From contig PUDQ02000032.1 in assembly GCA_002964805.2 (NCBI GenBank), positions 124,001 through 188,000 of the forward strand: a DNA stretch of 64,000 nucleotides, written 5' to 3'. This document shows positions 13,667 to 25,366 of the stretch, piece by piece (position 1 is the stretch's first letter; each line of letters starts with the position of its first letter). Source of the DNA: Trametes villosa. Its lineage: Eukaryota; Basidiomycota; Agaricomycetes; Polyporales; Polyporaceae. Made by a program: the position numbers and the translations under genes. The notes beneath the pieces were generated by a model. That model saw nothing but the letters and a program-made list of their open reading frames with translations. It did not search any database and was not told the DNA's origin.

Positions 13667-14881
13667 ATGGTCCAGCTCACCTCCGCTCTCTTCGTCGCCC
13701 TCTCGGCGCTCGCCATGAACGCGCAGGGCGCGCCGCTCAACAAGCGCATCGCGCAGGTCATCGCGGACTCGACCGCGAAGTGGGAGAAGGCCTGCGTACG
13801 TCCCCTGCCCCTGAAGGGATCTGTCAGAAGCTCACTGCGAACTTACCCCACAGCTCGCGGCAGGCGGCGCCGAGAAGTGCAACCCCGTCTCGGTCACCGC
13901 GTTCACGACGCTCCTCGCCGCGGCCGGGCCCTGCGAGCAGCAGGACTCGGCGGACGCGATGGTCGACCTCGCGAAGACGCTCAACAACGACGCGGACATG
14001 ATCAAGTTCGCCCAGATCTTCGCGCAGCAGCCCCGGAACACGGTTCGTGCCTCCCATGACGCATTGTGGTTGAGTTTCGAACATGCGCGCTCACACGCAC
14101 TCTGTTTGACGTAGCCGAACTCCGTCGCCGTGCCTTACTGCCAGCAGGCGCCGAAGAACGCGGAGCTCGACGGCCTCTTCCAGTGCCAGTTCGAGGGCGC
14201 GAACCAGAAGTCGTTCGTCGGCGGGCTCGCGGTCGGCGCGCCCGGCACCATCCCCTTCGGCAAGAGCGCGCCCCTCAACCCGCTCGGCTCTTGCGTGGCG
14301 CACCCCGACGGCCCCGTCCCCGATGGCGCGCAGCTGACGGACATCGTGTCCGACTCCGGCGTTGGCTCGTCGGGCTCCGGCTCTAGCGACGACTCCGGCT
14401 CGAGTGACGAGGGTACCTCCGACGACGACACCGCCACCAGCACTGAGGCTGCCGCGACGTCGACCGAGGCGGCTGCTACCACCACTGCGGCTGCCGCGTC
14501 TGCCACCACCGCTGCTGCTTCCTCGGGTTCGTCGAGCGGCTCGTTCCAGCTCCAGAACGCCAAGGACGCGCAGGCCCTCAACGCCAAGTTCGCATCGCTT
14601 GCCGCCGACGCCACCTGCAACGGTCAGTCTTGTTCATCTTCACTTGACACGCAGATGCTGACCCCATTGATGCAGATGGCGACCAGGCCTGCATTGACGG
14701 CGGCTTCGCGCAGTGCGTCGGTGGCAAGTTCGTGAGCATGGGCTGCGCGGCGACGACCAAGTGCTTCGCGCTCCCGCTCGTCAACAAGGCCGGCACTTCG
14801 CTCGCGTGCACGACCGAGACCGACGCGTCCGCGCGCATGGCCGCGGCGGGCGCGACCGGCGGCATCACCGGCAGCGACTGA
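13667..14881 (+). CDS. Secreted protein with Ser/Thr/Ala-rich linker and C-terminal Cys module (CBM19-like)
   Basis: Exons 13667-13795, 13854-14042, 14115-14622 and 14676-14881 join in frame to 343 aa. It starts with a signal peptide (MVQLTSALFVALSALAMNAQG). Residues ~25-205 contain paired cysteines (EKAC, EKCNP, GPCEQQ, PYCQQ, FQCQF). A low-complexity Ser/Asp/Thr/Ala linker of ~65 residues follows and is likely O-glycosylated. The C-terminal ~75 residues read DGGFAQCVGGKFVSMGCAA then CFALPLVNKAGTSLACTT. This pattern resembles the fungal CBM19 chitin-binding module. No catalytic motif is seen, so a wall-associated or carbohydrate-binding role is inference. The same Cys module, but at the N-terminus, occurs in the gene at 39086-40392. 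Confidence 0.82.
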
Positions 14882-15267
14882 GCGTCGACCTCGACCTCGA
14901 CCAGGGCATCTGACGATGGGTGCGTGCGCATGTGCGCGCGACGGCGGCTCTGGGAGCCGCCGAGGTTATTTTGTGTTCTTGCTGGTTATGTCGCGTCCAC
15001 TGTATCACTAGTCACGCACGCACGCATCGCTCTCGCATGGCATCTTGCATTCATATCTTTATACCTACGTACCCTACAATATCACGTTCTTTTACATCTC
15101 TCACAGAATGCTGCAAGGCTGTTTCTCTCCGTGCTGTCATGAAGGTAGGCTCAGATGCGAAAGAAACAGTGATGAGTGGTGATGCAGACCAAGATGTTAT
15201 CTACTGATACATGACCCTCTAGAGTCCCTTTACTGCCCTGCTTGTTCGTTCGTTCACATCCCAGCAC
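14882..15267. other. Convergent intergenic region
   Basis: This is the 3' region between the secreted-protein gene (plus) and RIB3 (minus). No coding signal is recognised. Confidence 0.4.
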
Positions 15268-16850
15268 TCAAGGCGCACCGGTCTTGTGCTCCTCCCTCCA
15301 GCGCGCGAGCATCTCCACGCTGACCATCTTGATCCCCCAGCGGTCCGCGAACCGCCTGCACGCGTCCCGGCGCATCATGCTCCCCTCCTCGTTATCCTCC
15401 ACGAGCTCGCACAGCACGCCCGCCTGTGGCAGCCCCGCGATCGCGCACAGGTCGAGCGCGGACTCCGTATGTCCGCGGCGCGTGAGCACGCCGCCCTCGC
15501 GTGCACGGAGGGGAACCATATGCCCGGGGCGGGAGAAGGACGCGGGGGAGGTGGTGGGCGACGCGAGCGCGCGCGCGGTGAGGGCGCGGTCGTGCGCGGA
15601 GATGCCGGTGGTCGTGCCGTGTTTATAGTCGACGGTGACGGTGTACGCGGTGCGGTGCGGGTCTTCGTTCTCCGGGACCATCATGGGGATTTGGAGGGCC
15701 TCGAGGCGGTCGCCGGGGAGCGCTATGCAGATGTAGCCGCTACAAAGGCGTGTTAGGATATTTTCACGAGGGTCGTAACGTGCAAATATGATATCCCCGT
15801 GACAAAGTGTAGGTCGCAGCCCATACAACGGGCAGAGTCCTCGAACATTAGACCGGACGAAAGTCGTGTCAGAGGACTTCTGGTGACAAGCACGCGGGGC
15901 CGTTTGAGCACATAGCCGCGTAGTAGTCCTTGGTTTGGCACATGGTCAAAATCTCCGTTCGACTACGAGACAACCCTTTCCGGTCCCATATTCAAGGGTG
16001 CCCGCTGTGCCATGTAGGTTGGTAGCTCTCGATCGCGCGCCATGCGACACGGAAAGATATGGCACTACATCCCGGACCCATCAAAGCACCTAATAGAAAG
16101 GTGCTCTCTGCGCGACCGTGATGGGGCAGATACGTCCATGAGTTTTGCTAACTGCGCCCGAAAGCGACCTCAGCGGAGACTTGTGCATCGTATTCATCCG
16201 CACTCGAGTGTGCATGCCCAAGAGACACATGGTGCCGTGGAATGGCCATGGTGCTCACCTCCAATGCTTGCTTATCCACGCCAGTTTCTGGGTTGATACC
16301 GCGCTCACTGCGATGATCACGTCGCCCTTGATATGTAGGTCGCAGCCCTTCTAGGGTAATAGCTCTCGGCACCGCACCATGCGACATGAAAAGATATGGC
16401 AGAAACCAGACACATCATAGCAGCTCGCATGAAGGGTGCAGCCTGCGCGGCGGTAAAGGGGCGAACGCGAACGCGAGGTTTTGCGAACGCAGCATCTGCA
16501 CCCGAAGCCGTCCTCAGCGGAGGCTTGCGCACTCGCCGAGCCGGCACTCGGGTGTGCATGCCGAGAGACATGGTGCCGTGCAATGAACATGGTGCTCACC
16601 TCGAGTGCTTGATCATCCACGCCATCTTCTGGGTGGATATCGCGCTGGCTGCGATGATCAGGTCCCCCTCGTTCTCCCGCCCCTCGTCGTCCATTACGAC
16701 GAGGAACTCGCCGCGCCCGAACGCCTCCAACGCATCTTCGATGGGGTCGAATGTGAACTCTGCTCGGATAGGTCCATCGAGGAGCTCCTGCGGCCGCGAC
16801 GAGGATGCCGTCGATGGGACCAGGGGGAAGTCGGTCGGAGCGGTACTCAT
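15268..16850 (-). CDS. RIB3: 3,4-dihydroxy-2-butanone-4-phosphate synthase
   Basis: Converts ribulose 5-phosphate to formate plus 3,4-dihydroxy-2-butanone 4-phosphate, the four-carbon unit for riboflavin. Exon 1 (16600-16850) carries [19 protein letters not shown] and the metal/substrate loop [12 protein letters not shown]. Exon 2 (15268-15739) carries [15 protein letters not shown], the [10 protein letters not shown] and [12 protein letters not shown] motifs, and the C-terminal helix. The exons join through a Ser codon (KHS-SGYIC) and give 240 aa, normal for the family. An upstream in-frame Met at 16967 is possible, but it adds only a Ser-rich leader. The intron between the exons is 860 nt, more than ten times the local norm, and contains a tandem duplication that includes a decayed copy of the exon 1 end. 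All expected active-site blocks are present, so the protein looks functional. Confidence 0.93.
16005..16665. repeat. Imperfect ~330-bp tandem duplication in the RIB3 intron
   Basis: The segments 16005-16325 and 16334-16665 align over their whole length. Matching landmarks are CATGCGACA, GAAAAGATATGGCA or its one-base variant, GTGTGCATGCC, GGTGCTCACCTC and CTGCGATGATCA. The second segment includes the last ~65 bases of exon 1 and the real donor site. The first therefore holds a decayed pseudo-exon and pseudo-donor inside the intron. Part of a third start (GTAGGTCGCAGCCC) occurs near 15810. Confidence 0.8.
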
Positions 16851-17483
16851 TTTGAGCACGGAGGACGGGTGAGAGACAGATGACTCCGAGCGTTCGGATA
16901 CTGCAGCCGGCGCCATAGGACTTCTTGTGGCACTAGAACGTGAAACTACGGAGGCTGAGGGAGGCACGGAGGGTAGACGTTTGAGATGGAGGTCGGTGCA
17001 AGAGTTATGTACATGGTGGTTATTCAGGAGTGCCGGCAGTAGCGGGACACTCGAGCGGGAGTGAGTAAGAGTACGCGTGATTACGAGCTCGGGTTTCGTG
17101 ATAGCTCGGCCAGTGCAGGGAATTTTGTTTGAACTGACTCGAACGTGTTCCTATTAACAGCGGCGATATATCCCCTGTCCTTGCGCACAGCGACCGCATT
17201 TCACGGTGCGCCCCGACGAAACATCGCTCGCGCAGACCGAGTGGGAGGAAGTGCTGCAGGGCGGAACTGCTAAGGCCGATAGGGACGGAATGGGCTCGGT
17301 GAGGACCGGAGCCGACCGCGCCGAAGGACGCCGCGTCCAAAATTTATACGGGACCTCGTGCGCCGGTGTCATCACTCTCCTCCTCCCACCATCCGCCAGC
17401 GCCGTCGCCCGCTTCGACTCGGACAGGCCCTCCAGTCAAGCCTCTAGACCCTACTCTACCCCTCACGACCCTAGATAATCCCA
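16851..17483. other. Divergent promoter region, RIB3 / phosphate carrier
   Basis: Both genes point outward from this ~630-bp stretch, so it should hold both promoters. A GC-rich block lies near 17360-17440, shortly before the carrier start. No other gene is seen. Confidence 0.45.
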
Positions 17484-18919
17484 ATGGCCCACCTCGCACC
17501 CGCAGGCAAGTGGGACGCCCGGTCAGTGCTCGTCGACGTGTCGCCGTCGCGTCCGCCAGCACTCACCAATTACCGCACACAGCTACCTCGGCCCCGTCCC
17601 CCACGACACGAGCTACTATGCCAAGTGCATGCTCGGTGGTGCCCTCGCGTGTGGCTTCACCCACGCCGGCATTACCCCCCTGGACGTAACAAAATGTAAC
17701 ATGCAGGTATGTGCGCGTTTGTCTCATCCTCCAGTCGCGTCCCCGTACGCGCCTTGTCGAACACTCCCCCCCATGTTTGCGCCTTCCGCTGCTTTGTTGG
17801 TCGCCTGAGGAACACGGAGGGGCGCGTGCTACTCGTTGTGCGCTGGCACGTCTCTCCTGTGCTCGGTGCGTCGTCGGCATTGCAAACCCGAGAACCGCGC
17901 ATCAACTATTGGCGCGTCATCGGTCGCAACGCACACGGCGTCTTCGTGTTGCACGCACGTTCCTTTCTCTTACCGTGCGCCGAGCTTACCCCGTTATTAC
18001 CTTCATATACTTCTATTGAACCTGCGTCTTATCTTATCTCGACCTCCTCCCTCAATGCCTAACTAACACCACATGTTCGGTTAGGTCAACCCCACGAAGT
18101 TCAAGGGTCTCCTCCCTGGTCTCCGTACCATTGTTGCCGAGGAGGGCAGCAAGGGTCTCTGGAAGGGCTTCGGCCCCACCTTCGTCGGCTACTCCCTCCA
18201 GGGCATGTTCAAGTACGGTCTCTATGAGCTCTTCAAGGACCAGTACTCGAACCTCGCCGGTGAGGAGGCGTCCGCCAAGTACAAGGGTGCCATCTGGCTC
18301 GCGGGCTCCGCGTCCGCGGAGTTCTTCGCCGACATCGCGCTCTGCCCCCTGGAGATGACCAAGGTCAAGATCCAGACCAGCCCCGCTGGCTCGTTCCCCG
18401 TCCCCATGTTCGCTGCTCTCTCCGAGATGAGCAAGCTCAAGGCGGAGACCCGCTACCCCTTCGGTTCGCTCGTCCCCCTGTGGTCGCGCCAGGTGCGTTC
18501 GGTCCTGAGAGCATTCCCCTCACGTACTGACTTAGCCTCCAAAGATCCCCTACACCATGGCGAAGTTCTTCTTCTTCGAGTACATCGTCGGTCTCTTCTA
18601 CAACCACGTCTTCACCGCGCCCAAGGACTCGTACGGCAAGGGCACGCAGCTCGGCGTCACCTTCGCGTCCGGCTACCTCGCCGGTGTCGTCTGCGCGCTC
18701 GTCTCGCACCCCGCCGACTCGCTCGTCTCGCTCATGGGCAAGCCTGCGAACAAGGGCAAGGCGCTCGGCCAGATCGCGTCGGAGACCGGCCTCGTCGCGC
18801 TCGCCACCAAGGGCCTTGGCACGCGTGTGCTCATGATCGGTACGCTCACCGGCTTCCAGTGGTGGATCTACGACAGCTTCAAGACCGCGATGGGCATGGG
18901 CACGACGGGCGGCAAGTAA
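17484..18919 (+). CDS. PIC2: Mitochondrial phosphate carrier (SLC25 family)
   Basis: Imports inorganic phosphate (and in the Pic2 branch possibly copper) across the inner mitochondrial membrane. Exons 17484-17521, 17583-17706, 18085-18492 and 18545-18919 join in frame to 314 aa. The three carrier repeats are visible through their signatures PLDVTK, PLEMTK and PADSLV. Other family blocks are GFGPTFVGYSLQGMFKYGLYE, the second-repeat end WSRQIPYTMAKFFFFE, and the C-terminal GTLTGFQWWIYDSFK. The last block and the threonine in FTHAGITPLD fit the Pic2 group better than Mir1, but that split is from memory. Intron 2 (17707-18084) is 378 nt, long for this window. The short N-terminus has no obvious presequence, as usual for carriers. 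Confidence 0.93.
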
Positions 18920-19807
18920 GCGCGGCCTGCTCCGCGCGCGCTTGGGTGGACAAGGGAGGGAGGCGGGTGGCGTGTGTGCAGTCGTTACGATGCGTTCTCC
19001 TCGCCGTATGTTATACAGTCGATGCTCGCTTCTCGTTAATAGAGTACCACGGACATACCCCACCACTCATGTTGTGCATGCTGGTCGATACCAGTCGATA
19101 CCACGATCCTCTGCGTTCTGGTGCGAACACAGCTTGTGCACAGCTATATATGCGCGCGCCCGGCGGCCGGAATTGCGCATGCTCTCGGCACTGCTGAAAA
19201 GGTATGAAGGTTCTCCCTGGTTCTCCGCGGTTTGCGGGATCAAAGTCGTCGTGTCTCATTTCGCCGCTACGCAGATCCTGATGGGCGCTCGCGAAAGCGT
19301 TCCCAACTTCCAACTTGCTATCAACTCAACTTCGCTCCCTTCGAAAGAGCAGGCATGCGCGAGTCAGAGTAGTCCAACAGCTCTAGCAGCGTGCTCTTTC
19401 TGAGCTGACACGAGACACAGAACGCACCGTTGGACACCCGGGATTACTCGCTTGTGCGATAGCGAGGCTTGGCGGCAGTCCGCTGCCATCATACATGACA
19501 GGGCGCAGTCTGATGCAACGCACCAGAACGCCCCGTCCTCGCTCACGAAGGGCTCCGAGCTCCTGCTATCACGGAGGACGCCCTGGAGGCTGGACAGCAG
19601 ATCCTCCAGGCCCCAGGGTCCTGCGGCAAATCTCGCTTGCGATAAATATATGCTCCGCTCGACCGCAAGCAAGCCTCTCCGCCGTCCGGGCTCCCGCTAG
19701 CTCAGGGTCTTCTGTCCACATAGTTCCCACCTTCAGGCTGTCAAAGTCGCGCTGGCCGTCGCGAGGCAGCCTCCCTCTTTCTCTCTTCTCCGCCCCATGT
19801 TCGTGCC
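18920..19807. other. Spacer between phosphate carrier and DUF6533 gene
   Basis: No supported gene is seen in ~890 bp. Open frames around 19011-19313 and 19364-19905 lack family features. It should include the carrier 3' end and the DUF6533 promoter. Confidence 0.4.
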
Positions 19808-21542
19808 ATGGCCTCGAGCGACGACTCGGAGGTTGCAGAGCTCATCGCCTTTTACCAAAGCTTGTAGGTCCTTCTATGCTCCCTGAAGGGTCCGAAGTTG
19901 ATTAGGGCATCCCGCAGGTTCATCAACAGCTGCCTGCCCATTGCAGTGTTGAGTGCGTTCGTTCTTCGCCCGGTTAGCGGCCTTGCGAGGACTGAGTTGA
20001 TTTTGTCTTCTGCGGCACAGCTTTCCTCACGTATGAGTGCCTCATCACGTTCGACCGCGAGGTCGAGCTCTTTTGGCGCCGCAAGTTCACGGGGGCGTCC
20101 TTCCTCTTCCTCATCAACCGATATCTGCCCATATTGGTCCAAATCCTCAACCTTACGAGCGATGCGCGGATGACGGACGCGGTAAGTCGCCTCCGTTCTC
20201 CCTAGTGCTGCGTTCACAGTACTTACCAGAATTTTCACAGAGGTAATGTCTCCTGCGACGACGATAGCTGCACGGCTGATCCCGGCTATATGAAGTTGCG
20301 ACGCATACGTCAAAGCGCTGCAGACGATCCAGCTTCTCCAGTACTTTCCCTGGGCCGGTATGTGCATCCGCGTCTACGCTACTGCACACACTTAGCGTGC
20401 ACCTCTCAGCTTTCTCGGCGTTGCGTACGTTTGCGCTCAGTGGGCGAAACTGGGCCGTCATGACGACGGTCTTTCTGCTCTCCATGGTGCCTATCGGCAT
20501 CAACTTCGTATGTCTACATTCTCCCTCGCCGACGGGCCGTACGCTAACCCCCTGCAATAGTCGCAATATCATTGGCTCGTTGTCGTGAACGACCCGACGC
20601 TTGGGTGTAACAAGAGCAGTACAATTACGCTCGACATTGCGAAAAGGTAGTTTATGAGCCCGGCCATGGTCCCCGCAGTTCGCTGATATCGAGTGTAGAT
20701 GTAAGCCTCGGGGCTCGACGACGCAGCAAAATGTCTGCTAATCTAGCTTGGGGCAGTAACGATTGCCTCGCGTACGTGTTTGATGGCGGCGGACGTGATT
20801 GTCCTACTGGTCACTTGGCGGTCAACGCTTGGAACGATCCGCCTGACCACGGCGGTGCTGAAGGATAGACCCACCTTTGCGCGAATGCTGCTACGAGACG
20901 GTAAGCAACCTGCACGCATACATCTGAAGCGATGACTGACCTCGGAGTTGAATGAACAGGAACCGTATACTTTGTGTAAGCTCGTTCGGGGCGGTTTGAG
21001 CCTAACGATCTTGCTAACTTCGATGGCACAGAATACTACTCATACTGAACACCCTCCACCTAACCTTCACGATGCTCTCTGTAAGTCGTCCTCTCACAGA
21101 TGACGTCCTCATATGTCTGATCCTCCTCTGGCAGATCACCAACGACTCCCTCTCGCAAGTCAGCTACTTCACGACGTTCACCGAGCCGTAAGTCTTCTCG
21201 TCACGGCTGTCGCGTCGTGACGCCCAACCTTGAATGACTCGTCGCATTCTCAGCATCACCGCAGTCCTCGTCTCGCGCTTCCTCCTCGACCTGCAACAGG
21301 TCAACCAGTACAACCAGAAGTCGTCGCCGTCGGCCGACCTCACACAGAGCGCCACACTCGGCCTTGAATGGGCCGTCGGATCTATGGGATCCTCCGTGTC
21401 GGGCCCAAGCAGTGATGCTACGCACGCGTCGTACCATGAAACGCATCTGCTGCCGGACGGCCAAGAAGCATCGATCTGGGAAGCCAACGAGCTGCGGACT
21501 CTTGGACGAGTCAGGCGCGAGTCCGAGTCGGACCGCCCGTGA
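19808..21542 (+). CDS. DUF6533-type multi-pass membrane protein
   Basis: A member of a large agaricomycete-specific family of integral membrane proteins of unknown function. The start MASSDDSEVAELIAFYQS leads into the family hallmark, which reads FLTYECLITFDREVELFWRR, then GASFLFLINRYLP. Later exons give FALSGRNWAVMTTVFLLSMVPIGINF, a loop with a Cys (LGCNKSS), DVIVLLVTWRS, LLILNTLHLTF and the conserved end segment FTEPITAVLVSRFLLDLQQ. A soluble Ser/Glu-rich tail of ~70 residues follows. I count about eight exons. The small 5' exons are the least certain; a donor at GTGCGT just after 19955 gives the best frame. No frameshift is needed. Function and ligand are unknown; receptor-like topology is only a suggestion. 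Confidence 0.75.
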
Positions 21543-22463
21543 GCACGGCGGGGGTGTACGGGTGTGGTGTCGAAGCTCCGCAATATAGATGTGGTGGAGG
21601 GCGGGGGACATGGGATCAGCTTTGCTCGACCGTACGTCTTAAACTACTTGTTACTATACTGTACACTAGTCTCTAGTACCTTAGCACACATCGGAATCTA
21701 CCTCTAGCCTCGGGCGCCCTTCGGAGGCTTGTAAGGCTAGTAGTACTCAACCCGATGTTCTACTACTCGGCGACGAGGATACCCGCCTTTCCACAGCACC
21801 GTCAGGATCTATGGCTGACAGTATCTTCCTTTCTCTGGGCACATGCTGGTAGTAGCTTAGCATGCATTTCCCGGGTTCGCGTTGTCAACTTCCTGAGTGC
21901 CACGGCGCTACGAGTCGGACAGATTTTACAGGTTTAGCGCCGACGCTCGTTTGTATCCGACTTCCATCTTCGTCCAGAGTGAATCACCATGACTTGGCCA
22001 TTTGTACGGCATGCGAGAGTCGACGACAATCTGTTCGCAGCTCTATGCGCCAGAAGCCACAGATCTTCCGGGATCAAGGAGTAAAAGTGGACTTCGCCAC
22101 GCTAAGACCGGCTCCGATCGGCGGAAGCCCAAGTGAAGCCCTCCACACATTGTCGGGTAAGCAAACGCCTGCACTTGTATAACATGCACTACTAACGTTG
22201 CGGTAGCGTGCAAGCTATAGGTACTAGGGATGCACGTATATGCTATGTATCCTTGTGAAGGTGGTCATACTCAGTGGGCCGGCAAACCTGTCGCTCTAGA
22301 ACTCGGCACGCTGTCAAAGTTGCCGTGACCTCACCGCCCATCCTGCTACGCGGTATGGGAGAACACACACGCCGTCCCAAAATGGAATTGGCAGTCATAC
22401 AAACGGAACCGCGAGCTTCGTGGAGCCTCGGTGCCGCGATGAATTGGTCCAACATCCTCCTGG
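21543..22463. other. Spacer upstream of CE3
   Basis: No gene is recognised in ~920 bp. Short open frames lack features. The right end should hold the CE3 promoter. Confidence 0.4.
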
Positions 22464-22470
22464 TATTTAA
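22464..22470 (+). promoter_or_regulatory. TATA-like box of CE3
   Basis: TATTTAA ends 62 bp before the CE3 start codon, the same place as the TATA-like boxes of the other CE genes. Confidence 0.4.
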
Positions 22471-22531
22471 GTCGCTATGAGCGACACAACGCAGATCAGA
22501 CAACACCTTGACCACGACACCTCGTCTCTCG

Positions 22532-24983
22532 ATGGCTCCTCTACTCAATCTCTTGACCCAATATGTCATGTCCTTCGCTCATGCGACAGCGGCCGTGAGC
22601 TCGGCGCCCACGGTCAGTCTTGACAGAGCCACCGTCGTTGGGACGAGTGACGGCTTCGTCACCCAATTCCTGGGTGTTCCCTTTGCCCAGCCTCCGTGAG
22701 TCTTGCCGCCTACACCCGACTATTCGCGCCTCGTGATACTTAACTTTGTTCTATGGCAGCGTTGGGAAGCTGCGGCTGCAGTTACCCCAGCCTGTATCGC
22801 CGTACAGCGGCACGATCAACGCGACCATACCCGGTGACCAGTGCTTCCAGCAAGTATTGTCGATGGTCCCGATCTCAAACGGTGCCCCACCGGAGTTGAA
22901 ACAGTATATGGACGCCATTCAGGCGAGCGATAGCCCAGGAGCCGGTCCCCCTCAAAGCGAGGATTGTGAGTTTCCGCCACGGAGGCAGCGCTGTGATAGC
23001 CAGACCTAACGTCTTTCTCGAGGCCTCAACCTTAATGTTCTCGTCCCTGCGGGAACAAAGCCCGGCGCGAAGCTACCTGTTGCAGCTGTACGTGCTTCTC
23101 TCAAGTTAGTGTTGTCGCCGCTGACGGTCTCCTTGTAGTGGATCTTCGGTGGTAAGGGTGCTATCCGAAGTATGTGGGGTAAGTAATGCTCACAACGATG
23201 TATGTAGGTGGTTTCCAGCTGGGATCCAACGTTTTGTGAGTGGTGCATCCCGCCAAATTGTTTCGCCCTCGCGCTCATTCGTTGCGCACACACCGTAGGG
23301 AGCCGGGCGCGGCCATCGTGAACCGCTCCATTGAGCTGGGAGAGCCCGTGATATTTGTTGCGATGAACTACCGGTATGTCCCGTCGTCGTGTCCATTTGC
23401 GCTGTCTGACACCTCATGCAGGCTGAGCGGTAAATTATTTAACAACAATCCCTGCTTTCTTCGTCGCTGATGTCGACGTAGCGTTCGGCTTCCTTGGAGG
23501 TAAGGAAGTTAAGGAGGCCGGGGTGGGCAATCTCGGCTTGCAAGACCGTGAGCAATTCATTCACATAGCGATCCATCATACTGACACTCGCGTCAAACAT
23601 CAGAGCGCGAGGCACTCCGCTGGATTCAGAAGTATATTTCGTCATTTGGGGGTGACCCGACGAAGGTCACGATGTGAGTCTCATTCTCCACGCCTCCCTT
23701 GATCTGGACTTTGAGCGCGTTTCTTCATCGTGCAGCTGGGGCCAGAGCGCGGGAGGAATCTCAGTCGCGCACCACATGGTTGCCAACAACGGCGGCACAG
23801 AGGGCCTCTATCATGCCGCCTGGATGGAGTCCGGCTCCGTGTACTCCAACGGCGACATCGCAGAAGTCCAGTCGACATTCGACTTCGTTGTCTCTGAAGT
23901 CGGTTGCGCACCCGGAGAAGGCGCGCTCGAGTGCCTCCGCGAGGTTCCTGTGGAGTTTATCAAGAATGCGATGGACAAGACGCCGAATATATTCGGCTTT
24001 GGGGTACGTAGTAGCACTCACTACGAGCACGCGACGCATGGGGGCTGATATACGCGCAGGCTCTCAATATCCCTTACTTCCCTCACATCGACGGGGTGTT
24101 CCTGAAGGACAGTACCGAAGAACTCATCCGTAAGGGTACGATAGCGAACGTACCCTTCGTTGTCGGTGAGCAACTCATATCCCGTTTTCCCAGATACGAG
24201 TTTCGCTCACTCTCGCCTGCAGGCGTGACTGAAGACGAAGGAAGTATGTTCGCATTGATGTCCATCAACATGACGTACGCCCTCTCGTCGGAAATTCTAC
24301 CGCCTTAAACTAACGCCTTGCTTTGCAGTACCGAGGAAGAGCTATCCGGCTACATCAAAAGCAACTACTTCCCTCGTGCATCCGATGCGAACCTGACACG
24401 TATCCTGGAACTCTACCCCGCCGACCCTGCTGCCGGGTCGCCATTCGGCACAGGCGACGAGTTCGCCTTCACTCCGCAGTACAAGAGGCTCGGAGCATTC
24501 CTTGGAGACCTCGTCTTCCAGTCGCCGCGCCGGTTCCTCCTCGAACAGCGTGCTGGAAAGCAGGTCGCGCGGTCATTCTGTGAGCGTTCTCTTTCCATGT
24601 GGTTGCATGATGGCCCCTGACATCGTAATCGCGGCAGTGAGCCAGCGGAACAAGGTCCCTGGTCTCGGCGCGGTGAGCCAATACCTATCCTTTATATCTG
24701 TCGTTCGCGCGGTGCTGACCGCTGCGTGTACTTCTAGACCCACTCCACAGAGCTCAGCAACACGTTCGGCCCTGGGGACCTGACCGACTACTTCGTCCGC
24801 TTCGTCAACACGCTCGACCCGAACGGGCTCCCGGGGAAGCTGGACTGGCCGGAGTACACGCCGGAGTCGCGGCAGTTGCTCGCGTTTATGGACGGGGACG
24901 AGCCCCTGGCGGTTGTCCCGGACACGTTCCGCGCGCAGGAGATCGAGTTCTTGAAGCAGTTGAGTCTCGAGCAGCCATTTTAG
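22532..24983 (+). CDS. Secreted type-B carboxylesterase/lipase, CE3 (GQSAG variant)
   Basis: All 15 exons join in frame: 22532-22695, 22760-22965, 23023-23087, 23139-23151, 23208-23235, 23299-23373, 23422-23429, 23482-23547, 23604-23673, 23736-24003, 24060-24165, 24223-24274, 24329-24579, 24638-24672 and 24738-24983. The product is 550 aa. The start is the Met of MAPLLNLL, matching CE5; an upstream in-frame Met at 22508 is less likely. The N-terminal hydrophobic segment is weaker and longer than in the paralogues. The nucleophile elbow reads WGQSAGG instead of WGESAGS, while Ser is kept. The acid (TEDEGSMFAL) and His (THSTEL) are present. It faces the GH32 gene at 25367-27097 tail to tail. 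It is probably an active esterase with altered elbow geometry; substrate unknown. Confidence 0.92.
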
Positions 24984-25366
24984 AATGATTCGGACGGACA
25001 TACGCGATGCTACGCCGTAGAGTATACAGCTCTGTATAGCCTTTCACGCATGTCATGTTGTGTCTTGAGTGCGGCCTACAGCAATCGCCAATGGCGAGAT
25101 CGTAATCGAGGTCAGCGGAACGATACCCCCTGTCTCTCTCTCGTCCTCGAGGCACAAGGGAGGCGTGTCAGTCAAACGATGTCACACTGATACGGGCAAG
25201 GCTTTGCTCATTGACGCTTATTAGAGAGCCAGGACCCGACGTTTAATATTGTTGTGCAAGCCGCAAACATATCACATGGTTCCTCGAGTTGTATGATCGA
25301 CGTTCCGTATCCGAGTCCGAGCTTCAAGCCCGACGCAACCAAACCCCACCTTCGCAACTCGTCGCA
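24984..25366. other. Short convergent spacer, CE3 / GH32-1
   Basis: A 383-bp gap between two convergent stop codons. No coding signal or P450 relic was found here, although the right-hand cluster has a P450 in the corresponding place. Confidence 0.4.
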
